A stretch of 36,143 nt of DNA from Gallionellales bacterium RIFCSPLOWO2_02_FULL_57_47 (GTDB taxonomy: Bacteria > Pseudomonadota > Gammaproteobacteria > Burkholderiales > Gallionellaceae), in the NCBI GenBank assembly GCA_001801175.1, contig MGWZ01000023.1:1-36143 (forward strand). The letters are read 5' to 3'. The notes under the pieces are model-generated. The model did not search any database. It was not told where the DNA came from and worked only from the letters and a program-made list of their open reading frames with translations. A program made the position numbers and the translations under genes. Positions 9,333 through 16,619 of this stretch are shown here, piece after piece (position 1 is the first letter of the stretch; each line of letters begins with the position of its first letter).

Positions 9333-9634
9333 AGTGCCGCAGGATGCGGTGAGGCACGAACCGCATCATTCGCCGACCCGAACGCCGCTCGCAACACGTC
9401 CTTGCGGTCAACGAGCAGGCTGTTTCCCTTGCGTTGCGCGAGGTTTACCGTGAAGAACCAGCTTGCTCCGGGAACATGGGGCGGTATTTGGTCATGAAGG
9501 CTCTGCTTTGTTGTACAGGTTACGCGAGCGATGCGGTTCGTGCCTCACCGCATCCTACCGGGATCGAATATAGCCACAAAAAGGACATAACGTACCATTT
9601 TGTATTGCGCTGCCAGTGACTGTACTAAAACGGG
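9333..9634. other. Gene-free spacer with inverted-repeat element
   Basis: This spacer lies between the convergent RND pump and the minus-strand oxidoreductase. It contains the 27-bp inverted repeat described separately. A 61-codon ORF (9434-9619) in it has no recognisable features and I do not call it a gene. No clear poly-T terminator was seen. Confidence 0.6.
9341..9556. repeat. 216-bp element bounded by perfect 27-bp inverted repeats
   Basis: The left arm aggatgcggtgaggcacgaa+ccgcatc (9341-9367) is the exact reverse complement of the right arm at 9530-9556. The 162-bp interior has no convincing coding sequence. The size and perfect terminal arms resemble a small non-autonomous mobile element (MITE-like) or a remnant of one. 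I saw no clear target-site duplication. Confidence 0.7.
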
Positions 9635-10930
9635 CTAGGTGCCGTAACGTGTTTCCACGCGTATGCCGATTTCTTTGAGCATTGGAATGGGCAAAGTGCC
9701 GCCGGCACAGACGATGACGACATCGCTGGGAATTTCCATTGGATGCCCGTTATGATCCATCAGGACTCGCTCTTTTTCAATTTGGAGCACTTTTGATTTC
9801 ATCAGGACTTTAATCCGGCCATTCTGTTCCGCTGCCTTGATGCGTTCGCGGTTTTTCGGCTTTGCGCCCGCGAAGACTTCACTGCGGTGAGCGAGCGTCA
9901 CTGTCGTACCCGGTTCTTCGGCCAGAGAAAGCGCCGCCTCGAGCGCGGAATCGCCGCCACCGACAACCAGTGCATGTTTGCCCTGATACTGGCTCGGCTC
10001 TACCAGGCGATAGCATACTTTCGCCATCTCCTCTCCGGGGACGTCCAGCTTGCGGGGCGTGCCGCGCCGTCCAATGGCGAGCAGCACGCTCCCGGCTGTG
10101 TATTGCCCTTTCGGTGTCGACACGACGAACTTCCCGTCTTCATGGCGCAGCACATCCATGCGCTCGCTGAAGTTGATCTTGATACCGGTTTTTTTCGCAA
10201 TGTCTTCCCACAGTTCGATCAGCGCTTCCTTGCTGATCTCGGTCAATTTCACTAATCCAATCTGCGGCAGGGTCATCGGTGCGGTCATCACGATCTTCTG
10301 GCGCGGATAATGAAGCGCGGTCCCGCCGATCGCATCCTCCTGTTCAAGGGTAAGGTAGCGCAGGCCGGCTTCCTGTGCCCCCAGCGTGGCGGAGATTCCG
10401 GCCGGTCCCGCGCCGATGATGATGACGTCGTAGTCTGTCCCGGCGACACGCCGCTTCTTGATGTGCGCGATGGCCTGCTTGCCCTGTTCCACTGCCTTGC
10501 GGATCAGCCCCATGCCGCCAAGTTCGCCGGCAATGAACAAGCCCTCGATGTTGGTTTCAAAGCTGGGATAGACGAAGGGGATGTCGACACCGCGTCTCTC
10601 GGTGCCGAAAACAAGGCGGATCGCACCGGACGGGCATGCGGCAGCGCAGGCGCCATGGCCGATGCAGACCGACGGATTGATGAAGAAGCCCTTGTGGTCG
10701 ATGATCCCGATGGCATTCTCGGGACACGCTTTCGCGCACGACACCGCGCCGATGCAGATGGCAGGATCGATCAGCGGGTGCAGCGATGGCGGTTCGGTCA
10801 GACCGGCGGCTTTTACCTCCTGCCATTCAGCCTGGGCAGCTTTTGTGCGCTTGCGGCCCTTTCTCCGGTAGACAATTATCAGGATGATCAGAGGAACCAG
10901 ATAGATTGCGTAAACAAGTAGTTCGTGCAT
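9635..10930 (-). CDS. Ferredoxin-domain FAD/NAD(P) oxidoreductase, membrane-anchored
   Basis: I choose the ATG at 10930 (431 residues) over the upstream TTG of the ORF track. The protein starts with a membrane segment (LLVYAIYLVPLIILIIVY) and a basic stretch. A double ferredoxin domain follows (about residues 52-100), then a thioredoxin-reductase-like fold with an FAD motif (VIIIGAGPAGISA) and an NAD(P) motif (ALVVGGGDSALEAAL). The thioredoxin-reductase CxxC pair is absent, so electron transfer between NAD(P)H, FAD and Fe-S is more likely than disulfide reduction. Both ferredoxin motifs lack their second cysteine: CIGAVSCAKACP has Ala and CIGHGACAAACP has His. The gene is divergent from the Crp/Fnr regulator and near the cytochrome operon, so a role in electron delivery is plausible but inferred. 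Confidence 0.82.
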   Translation of the reverse strand: MHELLVYAIYLVPLIILIIVYRRKGRKRTKAAQAEWQEVKAAGLTEPPSLHPLIDPAICIGAVSCAKACPENAIGIIDHKGFFINPSVCIGHGACAAACPSGAIRLVFGTERRGVDIPFVYPSFETNIEGLFIAGELGGMGLIRKAVEQGKQAIAHIKKRRVAGTDYDVIIIGAGPAGISATLGAQEAGLRYLTLEQEDAIGGTALHYPRQKIVMTAPMTLPQIGLVKLTEISKEALIELWEDIAKKTGIKINFSERMDVLRHEDGKFVVSTPKGQYTAGSVLLAIGRRGTPRKLDVPGEEMAKVCYRLVEPSQYQGKHALVVGGGDSALEAALSLAEEPGTTVTLAHRSEVFAGAKPKNRERIKAAEQNGRIKVLMKSKVLQIEKERVLMDHNGHPMEIPSDVVIVCAGGTLPIPMLKEIGIRVETRYGT

Positions 10931-11310
10931 TTTGTTTTGTGTTGTTTTTGCAACAAGAATTGAATTTTTTAATTTTAGTGTAATTAGCAAGCTAGCGCTA
11001 TTGCTTCGCCATCGACACGCCCACTTCGTTTCCCAACTCCGGGATCAGTTCGTGCTGTATCATAATCGATGTATTTTGTATTGACTGAAAGAGTGGGTCA
11101 GGTCTTTATGGCATTTTCAAATTTGCCTCCGCTGACTTTTAGTTCCCCGGTGAATCATTATGAGAACCAATCGCAGCGTGGACTGTCGAAATGAGCCATT
11201 TCCAGAGTGGTGCCGAATGGAATCCCGGCGTATCCAATTCACAAGTCGCCCGCGCCACCCCCGGCAGGCCGGACAGAACACCATCCAGAATTCATGAAAA
11301 AAATAGTCCT
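10931..11310. other. Divergent intergenic region
   Basis: About 380 bp separate the minus-strand oxidoreductase from the plus-strand Crp/Fnr gene and must hold both promoters. I could not assign convincing -35/-10 boxes. A piece reading gagtgggtcaggtctttatg (about 11090-11110) resembles leader sequences often seen before transposase genes, but no transposase is present, so it may be a remnant. The ORF track's TTG and ATG extensions of the two genes into this region are not supported by family lengths. Confidence 0.4.
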
Positions 11311-11955
11311 ATGGCGATGCAGCAGAACCTTACCCCCTTCCTGAATCTCGACGAAAGCGAGCTGAAGGAATTGATCCCGCAGGGCATGGTGCGAACGTAC
11401 CCCAAGGGCAGCATCATCATTCATGCCGGTGATCTTTCCGACTCGCTTTACGTCATCCTGTCTGGCCGGGTAAAAGTCTTCATCAGCGACGAGAACGGCA
11501 AGGAGTTCATGTTAAGCACGATCAGCCCCGGCGACTATTTTGGTGAGGTGGCGCTGGATGGCGGGCCGCGCACCGCGTCCATCATGACCCAGGATGCATG
11601 CCGCTTCTTCGTCATCCCCAAGGCCGAGGTCAAGGCTCTGATCGAGCACCATCCCGATTTTGCGCGCGATCTGATCGGGCGCCTGATTAGCAAGATACGC
11701 AACCTTGCGGACAGCGTGCACAACCTGGCGCTCCTGAGCGTCTATTGCCGCCTGCTGAAGTTCATCGAGGAACAGGCCACCCGGCGCGAAGACGGGCGCC
11801 TCGCCACCGAACGCGTGACCCAGCAGGAAATCGCCGCGCGCATCGGCGCATCGCGCGAAATGGTCAGCCGCATCATCACCGATCTCACCAACTGCGGCTA
11901 CATCTCCGTCGAAAACAGGCGGATCATTGTGCACAAGGCACTTCCGGAGCACTAA
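11311..11955 (+). CDS. Crp/Fnr-family transcriptional regulator
   Basis: This is a 214-residue DNA-binding regulator. The family start is most likely the ATG at 11311 (or 11317), not the 11191 extension. The N-terminal cyclic-nucleotide-binding-like beta-roll carries GDLSDSLYVILSGRVKVF and PGDYFGEVALDGGPRTAS, followed by the dimer helix (LISKIRNLADSVHNLALLSV) and a C-terminal winged helix (VTQQEIAARIGASREMVSRI). The N-terminal cysteine cluster of oxygen-sensing FNR is missing, so a Crp-like ligand or another signal is more likely. The GE and RTAS elements of the nucleotide pocket are present, but whether it binds cAMP is unknown. It sits directly upstream of the riboswitch and cytochrome operon and is a natural candidate to control it. 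Confidence 0.88.
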   Translation: MAMQQNLTPFLNLDESELKELIPQGMVRTYPKGSIIIHAGDLSDSLYVILSGRVKVFISDENGKEFMLSTISPGDYFGEVALDGGPRTASIMTQDACRFFVIPKAEVKALIEHHPDFARDLIGRLISKIRNLADSVHNLALLSVYCRLLKFIEEQATRREDGRLATERVTQQEIAARIGASREMVSRIITDLTNCGYISVENRRIIVHKALPEH

Positions 11956-11995
11956 TGACGACACGGGCGCTCCCGCTTTCCGGATTATCGTCGAA

Positions 11996-12010
11996 TGTGA
12001 ATATGTCACA
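11996..12010. promoter_or_regulatory. Crp-like palindrome TGTGA-N5-TCACA
   Basis: The sequence tgtgaatatgtcaca is a perfect inverted repeat of the Crp half-site, but with a 5-base instead of the usual 6-base spacer. It lies 41 bp past the Crp/Fnr gene and just before the riboswitch-like element. A second palindrome (cacag-tacgg-ctgtg, 12007-12020) overlaps it. It may be a regulator site for the cytochrome operon, or simply the 5' stem of the RNA element. Confidence 0.35.
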
Positions 12011-12100
12011 GTACGGCTGTGCAATCCGTCATGGAAACGGGGACGCAAAGCGCGTAAATTCTGTTTCGATCAGGCTGGACTGGCAGGGTCGCCCGGCAAG
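12003..12100 (+). ncRNA. Probable cyclic-di-GMP-I (GEMM) riboswitch aptamer
   Basis: The segment contains the GEMM-I core ggacgcaaagc at 12041-12051. It is preceded by gcaat and a short stem (ccgt/acgg) in the place where GEMM has gcaaa plus P2. At the 3' side, ggcagggtcgcc (about 12081-12092) closely matches the conserved GEMM ending gcYgggttgcc. These elements come in the correct order and spacing for a class I c-di-GMP aptamer, a family known to control multiheme cytochromes in Geobacter. P3 and the exact ends were judged by eye. It lies about 220 nt before the cytochrome operon, and I could not identify the expression platform; a run of T follows weak pairing near 12250-12270. Confidence 0.55.
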
Positions 12101-12318
12101 GCATGCTTTCGGGCGGCGCAACATGAACCACATATCTATCGTCACGTTTGGAGTTTCGTCCACAATGCCCGGGTGGTGAGCATGGGCACGCTGACGACTA
12201 TGGACAATATGTTGGGTGACGGACGTGCAGGTTGAACTTGTACAATGCTAGCTTGTCACATACAAAATTTTTTTCACCTGCACCAAGCCATTGATAATTA
12301 CAAGGAAAATAACACGGC

Positions 12319-13203
12319 ATGAACACCCATCAAAAATCTGATACCAGCTTGACTGACAATGCCTTGCGCGTGGCGTGGCATGTCTCTGTCTGGGTGTTTG
12401 TCATCGTTATGGTCGCGCTTGCCTGGTTTGTGGCAACAGAAAGGCCATATAAGGCAGATGACGTTATTGGCTACAACATGGGTCTGGTGGGCGGGAGCAT
12501 GATGCTTTTGCTGCTGATTTACTCCTTGCGCAAACGTTTGGGATTCATGAATAAGGCAGGGCCGGTACGCCATTACTTCGCATTCCATATGTTTCTTGGC
12601 GTTATCGGTCCCATTCTGGTGATATTTCATACCACCTTCAAAATCGGCGCGCTGAATAGCCGTATTGCGCTCTACTCGATGTTGCTGGTAGCGGGCAGCG
12701 GATTGGTCGGGCGTTTTGTTTACCGGCATATTCATCAGGGCCTTTATGGCCGCCAGACAAGTCTGGCCGAAGCGGAGCAACTGTTGAACGAGAGCGCCGA
12801 GAGTGTGCAAAGCATATTGAGCATTGCTCCGGACATAGAAAAAAAGCTGGAAGACTTCCGTTCATATTCCGTTGTTAAATTGAAAGGTATCTGGCCGCGC
12901 AGCTGGCGCTTCATCACCTTGCGTATGCGCGGACACAGCCTTGCGCATGCAGTCCGGAAAGAGGCCAGGCATACCCTTGAACAGGCAGGCCGCGAAAAAA
13001 ACTGGTCGCACGATGAGTTGGCCGCCCAGCAAAAATTGGCAGGCGAACGGATTGATGGCTATGTGGAAGCGGTATGCAGCGCTGCCACCTATGCGACCTG
13101 GGTTCGCCTTTTTGCGCTTTGGCACGTGGTTCATGTGCCATTCCTTTATCTATTAATCATTACGGGCATCGTTCATGTTGTTGCGGTCAATTTCATGTAT
13201 TAG
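12319..13203 (+). CDS. Candidate diheme b-type cytochrome, inner membrane
   Basis: This 294-residue polytopic protein has about five membrane helices (roughly residues 18-38, 51-70, 86-106, 115-135 and 264-290) and a long basic soluble loop between the last two. Two helices carry histidine pairs exactly 14 residues apart: H90/H104 (FHMFLGVIGPILVIFH) and H272/H286 ([15 protein letters not shown]). This H-x13-H spacing is the heme-ligand pattern of cytochrome b and ferric-reductase-type diheme proteins. I infer two stacked b hemes and a quinone-linked role passing electrons to or from the periplasmic cytochrome encoded next. Other His residues (H85, H137, H139, H269) lie at helix ends. Its gene overlaps the 27-heme cytochrome gene by 29 bp, implying coupled translation. 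I do not recognise a named family. Confidence 0.75.
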   Translation: MNTHQKSDTSLTDNALRVAWHVSVWVFVIVMVALAWFVATERPYKADDVIGYNMGLVGGSMMLLLLIYSLRKRLGFMNKAGPVRHYFAFHMFLGVIGPILVIFHTTFKIGALNSRIALYSMLLVAGSGLVGRFVYRHIHQGLYGRQTSLAEAEQLLNESAESVQSILSIAPDIEKKLEDFRSYSVVKLKGIWPRSWRFITLRMRGHSLAHAVRKEARHTLEQAGREKNWSHDELAAQQKLAGERIDGYVEAVCSAATYATWVRLFALWHVVHVPFLYLLIITGIVHVVAVNFMY

Positions 13204-15268
13204 TTTCTTCCGCTGTCTGCTATTGGCAGCCCTGATGCTCTCGTCGCATTGGGCTGCGGCTGATTCCGCCGAAACCGCACTGATGCCGGGCAAGGTGATC
13301 GAGGGCCATGCCAAGTACGAGGACGAATGCAAGAACTGCCACAAGCGCTTCGACAAGGCCGCGCAGACCGGCCTATGCCTCGACTGCCACAAGGAAACCG
13401 CGGCGGATGTTCGCTCGCACAAGGGCTATCACGGGCGCCTTAAGGACAATGAGTGCCGCACCTGCCACACCGACCACAAGGGTCGCAACGCCAAGATAGT
13501 CATCTTCGACAAAACGAGCTTCAAACATGACGAGACCGGCTTCATTCTCGAAGACAAGCACAAGACTGCCAAGTGCGAGGGTTGCCACAAACCCAAGCTG
13601 AAATATCGCGAAACACCCTCCAAATGCGACTCATGCCATCAGAAGGATGACGTTCATAAAGGCAAGCTTGGCCTTGAATGCGGCAACTGCCATGACGCAA
13701 AGGACTGGAAAAAATCAACGTTCGACCACGAGAAATCCAAATTCAAACTGGCCGGCGGTAAACACGCGGATGTTAAATGCGAGAAATGTCACTTTGACAA
13801 GGCGCTCAAGCTTGACAAGACTTTCAAGGAGGCTTCAAAAGAGTGCAATTCCTGCCACCGCAAGGATGACCAGGCCAAGGGACACAAGGGGCGCTATGGG
13901 GAAAAATGCGAAACCTGCCATAACGACCGTAGCTGGAAGGAAATACATTTCGATCACGACAAGGACACCAAATATGTGCTTCTCGACAAGCACGAGAAGG
14001 TGAAATGCGATTCCTGCCATTTGCCGGCAAAGCCGTTGTACAAACAGAATCTTTCGACGACGTGCGTGGCTTGCCATCGCAAGGATGACAAGGAAAAAGG
14101 CCACCAGGGCAAGCTCGGCGACAAGTGCGAAAGCTGCCACACAGAAAAAGACTGGAAAACCACCAAGTTCGATCACGACAAGGATACGAAATACCCGCTC
14201 AAGGGCAAGCATCGCGATGCCAAGTGCGACACTTGCCACAAGAGCGGCGTGGCTGGAATTGCCAGCAAGAAGCCGCTGGAAAAACTGGAGACGGCGTGCG
14301 TCAGCTGCCACCGCAAGGATGACCAGGAGAAAGGCCACAAGGGAACTTATGGCGCCAAGTGCGAATCCTGCCATACCGAGAAAGACTGGAAAACCCTGAC
14401 CTTCGACCATACGCGGGATACGAAATACCCGCTGAAGGAAAAGCACGTTCCGGTCAAATGCAAGTCCTGCCACCTTCCCGACAAACAGTTGTACGGGCAG
14501 AAACTGGAGACCACCTGTGTCAGTTGTCACCGCAAGGTTGACCAGGAGAAAGCCCACAAGGGAACGTATGGCGCCAAGTGCGAATCCTGCCATACCGAGA
14601 AAGACTGGAAAACCCTGACCTTCGACCATACGCGGGATACGAAATACCCGCTGAAGGGCAAGCACATTCCGGTCAAATGCAAATCCTGCCACCTCCCCGA
14701 CAAGCAGTTGTATGGGCAGAAGCTGGAGACCACCTGCATTTCCTGCCACCGCAAGGATGACAAGCACAAGGACCAGCTCGGCACAAAATGCGAAACCTGC
14801 CACACCGAGGAATCCTGGACCAAAACCAGATTCGACCACCAGCGCATGTCGAAATACCCCCTGCTGGGCAGGCATGCGCTGGTGAGCTGCAAGAAGTGCC
14901 ACACTGCCCTGACCTACAAGGATGCAAGCAAGGAGTGCTTCGGCTGCCACGAGAAGGACGACAAGCACAAGCGGCGTCTGGGCACGGAATGCCAGGACTG
15001 CCACTCTGCACGCTCATGGCAGGCGTGGGATTTCGACCACAACAAGACCGATTTCAAACTGGACGGTCCGCACAAGAAGGCAGCAAACAAGTGCTACGAC
15101 TGCCACCAGAAGCCGATGGATAAGAAGGTGCTGGCATCCACTGCGTGCGGCAGCTGCCATGACCGCGAAGACGTGCATAACGGCAGCTATGGCGATCGCT
15201 GCGACCGTTGCCACGACGGCAATGACTGGAAGCAGGTCAAGATGGGTACGATAGTTCCGCAAAAGTAG
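13175..15268 (+). CDS. 27-heme c-type cytochrome
   Basis: This 697-residue secreted multiheme cytochrome has 27 CxxCH heme-binding motifs by manual count. An N-terminal signal peptide ([15 protein letters not shown], cleavage near residue 29) directs it to the periplasm; no lipobox is seen. The body repeats a three-heme unit of about 73 residues: CxxCHRKDD..KGHKG..G.KCxxCH..DWK...FDH..DTKY.L..KH..KCxxCH. The FDH and KH histidines are obvious candidates for distal heme ligands. The protein is very Lys-rich. Two copies of the unit are almost identical at DNA level with a 219-bp period, a sign of recent internal duplication. It lies between the candidate b cytochrome and a second multiheme protein. 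A periplasm-spanning wire or outer-membrane-conduit role is inferred. Confidence 0.92.
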   Translation: MLLRSISCISFFRCLLLAALMLSSHWAAADSAETALMPGKVIEGHAKYEDECKNCHKRFDKAAQTGLCLDCHKETAADVRSHKGYHGRLKDNECRTCHTDHKGRNAKIVIFDKTSFKHDETGFILEDKHKTAKCEGCHKPKLKYRETPSKCDSCHQKDDVHKGKLGLECGNCHDAKDWKKSTFDHEKSKFKLAGGKHADVKCEKCHFDKALKLDKTFKEASKECNSCHRKDDQAKGHKGRYGEKCETCHNDRSWKEIHFDHDKDTKYVLLDKHEKVKCDSCHLPAKPLYKQNLSTTCVACHRKDDKEKGHQGKLGDKCESCHTEKDWKTTKFDHDKDTKYPLKGKHRDAKCDTCHKSGVAGIASKKPLEKLETACVSCHRKDDQEKGHKGTYGAKCESCHTEKDWKTLTFDHTRDTKYPLKEKHVPVKCKSCHLPDKQLYGQKLETTCVSCHRKVDQEKAHKGTYGAKCESCHTEKDWKTLTFDHTRDTKYPLKGKHIPVKCKSCHLPDKQLYGQKLETTCISCHRKDDKHKDQLGTKCETCHTEESWTKTRFDHQRMSKYPLLGRHALVSCKKCHTALTYKDASKECFGCHEKDDKHKRRLGTECQDCHSARSWQAWDFDHNKTDFKLDGPHKKAANKCYDCHQKPMDKKVLASTACGSCHDREDVHNGSYGDRCDRCHDGNDWKQVKMGTIVPQK
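14342..14780 (+). repeat. 219-bp tandem repeat inside the 27-heme gene
   Basis: The DNA from 14342 (ggaacttatggcgccaagtg) recurs nearly unchanged at 14561 (ggaacgtatggcgccaagtg). The period is 219 bp, or 73 codons and three hemes. Long stretches are identical, including synonymous positions, indicating a recent in-frame duplication or ongoing homogenisation. More diverged units flank it. Confidence 0.85.
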
Positions 15269-15331
15269 AACTATTGAAGATTCAACCAGTCCTATGCGTT
15301 TGAAAAAATAGCATCTTTTGAGAATAATTGT

Positions 15332-15348
15332 GGAGGAGGTGGATCGTG
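15332..15348 (+). promoter_or_regulatory. Ribosome site fixing a GTG start
   Basis: A strong ggaggagg lies six bases before a GTG at 15346. The ORF track begins at a TTG at 15328, which sits upstream of this site and would place the site inside the coding sequence. The Shine-Dalgarno position therefore selects GTG 15346 as the start of the second cytochrome. Confidence 0.75.
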
Positions 15349-16530
15349 AGACAACTTGAACAAAAAATATGGCGCGGTTTGATTGCGATGACATTAGCGA
15401 TTGCTTCTTTGCAGGCCGTGGCCGCTGAACAATTGGGCGGGCGCGATTTCAACCATATGACCACCGGTTTCCCGCTTTCCGGCGTACATGCCACGGCGGC
15501 ATGCGAGACCTGCCACGTAGGCGGTGTCCTCAAGGGCACGCCGAGGAACTGCGATGGCTGCCATGCGCTCGGCCAGCGCGTCGTGGCAACGCCGAAATCC
15601 ACCAGCCACATCGTGACCGATGCTCCATGCGAAAACTGTCACTTCAATACGGCGACTTTTCTGGGGGCGCGCTATAACCACGGCGCGGCCATGCCTGGAC
15701 AATGCCGGACTTGCCACAACGGGCTGCAGGCAACCGGCAAGCCGGGCAGCCACAACACCGGCAGCAAGGCCACGGCATCCTGCGATCAATGCCACAGGTC
15801 TGTTGCATGGGGCCCCGCATCATGGAACCACACCGGCGTCGCTCCGGGCACCTGTACGACTTGCCACAACGGCAGCACGGCAATCGGCAAACCGGCGGGC
15901 CATAACACGGTCGCCAAGGCTACATTTCAGTGTGATGAATGCCATTCCTTTATCGGCTGGCTCCCCGCCAGATACAAACACACCACGGCCGGAGTTTGCT
16001 CGAGTTGCCACGACGGCGCCACGGCGATCGGCAAGCCGGCAAGCCATAGTCCGGCAGCCATCAAGGGTATAAACCCCTGCAGCGACTGCCATAAAGTAAC
16101 AACAAGCTGGCTCCCCGCAACGTATACGCACAGCGCGTCTGGCACATGCGTGATTTGCCATGACGGCATCAAGGCGGTGGGCAAGAGTGTGGGTCATATC
16201 GCTACGACCGACGACTGCAATAGCTGCCATACATCTACGCTGACCTGGGCGGGTGCGCTTGGCGGCAAACCGGCTAACCACATTCCCTATATTGCCGGGG
16301 TGACGTGCAGTGCCTGCCATATCGGAACCACTGTGGTGAAAGGGGCTCCCTTGCATGCTTATGTTTCTTTACCTTGCACTACCTGTCACTTGAAAGGCAA
16401 TGGATTGCTCGGAAACATGGATACAAAATCAATTGGGCATGAAGGCATGAAGGCAGGAGATGATTGTTCCAAGTCAGGATGCCATAAGCCATTGGGAAGC
16501 CGAGGCACCCTGTATACGAACTGGGATTGA
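15346..16530 (+). CDS. 13/14-heme c-type cytochrome
   Basis: This 394-residue secreted multiheme cytochrome has a signal peptide (IWRGLIAMTLAIASLQAVAA) followed by 13 CxxCH motifs and one CSKSGCH near the C-terminus, which would be an unusual Cx4CH heme site. Its middle is made of repeats of about 35-45 residues with the pattern CxxCHNG..A.GKP..H..., then C..CH...W.PA...H. These differ from the Lys-rich units of the preceding cytochrome, so the two are not simple paralogues. It follows the 27-heme gene after 77 bp. Being next to the porin gene, it is a candidate for the outer-face or in-pore electron carrier; which side it occupies is inferred, not shown. Confidence 0.9.
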   Translation: MRQLEQKIWRGLIAMTLAIASLQAVAAEQLGGRDFNHMTTGFPLSGVHATAACETCHVGGVLKGTPRNCDGCHALGQRVVATPKSTSHIVTDAPCENCHFNTATFLGARYNHGAAMPGQCRTCHNGLQATGKPGSHNTGSKATASCDQCHRSVAWGPASWNHTGVAPGTCTTCHNGSTAIGKPAGHNTVAKATFQCDECHSFIGWLPARYKHTTAGVCSSCHDGATAIGKPASHSPAAIKGINPCSDCHKVTTSWLPATYTHSASGTCVICHDGIKAVGKSVGHIATTDDCNSCHTSTLTWAGALGGKPANHIPYIAGVTCSACHIGTTVVKGAPLHAYVSLPCTTCHLKGNGLLGNMDTKSIGHEGMKAGDDCSKSGCHKPLGSRGTLYTNWD

Positions 16531-16545
16531 ACGACTGCAGCCAAA

Positions 16546-16577
16546 GCCACGCGAGTCAACGCTTGCGTGGCCTTTTT
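16546..16577 (+). terminator. Intrinsic terminator between cytochrome and porin genes
   Basis: The sequence gccacgcgag-tcaacg-cttgcgtggc forms a 10-bp stem (one G-T pair) with a 6-base loop and is followed directly by ctttttat. This is a good rho-independent terminator shape 15 bp after the cytochrome stop and 42 bp before the porin start. It may be partial, lowering porin expression relative to the cytochromes. Confidence 0.7.
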
Positions 16578-16619
16578 ATGTTTGCACCCAGGTAAAACAA
16601 TATTATCAAGGAACAGAAA

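Larger units (their letters stand above)
11956..12318. other. Leader region of the cytochrome operon
   Basis: This 363-bp stretch has no credible gene; the 102-codon ORF overlapping it (11927-12235) lacks any protein-like signature. It holds the Crp-like palindrome, the riboswitch-like element and an A/T-rich part (tacaatgctagc, then caaaattttttt) just before the membrane-protein gene. A tacaat box at 12241 could be a -10 element, but I see no good -35 at the right distance. A purine-rich site (aaggaaa) precedes the ATG at 12319. Confidence 0.5.

Noticed and set aside
9434-9619. 61-codon ORF inside the inverted-repeat element
   Set aside because: No protein features or ribosome site, and its end lies in the repeat arm region.
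11927-12235. 102-codon ORF across the cytochrome operon leader
   Set aside because: It overlaps the riboswitch-like element and the end of the regulator gene; no recognisable domain.
12241-12246. tacaat as a -10 promoter box for the cytochrome operon
   Set aside because: No acceptable -35 box at 16-19 bp; kept only as a remark in the leader entry.
13835-15004. 389-codon minus-strand ORF opposite the 27-heme cytochrome gene
   Set aside because: It is a shadow of the repeated CxxCH/Lys-rich coding sequence; the translation is a hydrophobic repeat mirroring that periodicity and has no start context.
13300-15250. Possible CRISPR-like direct repeats
   Set aside because: The periodic sequence encodes heme motifs in frame; units are coding and lack the short repeat/unique spacer pattern.
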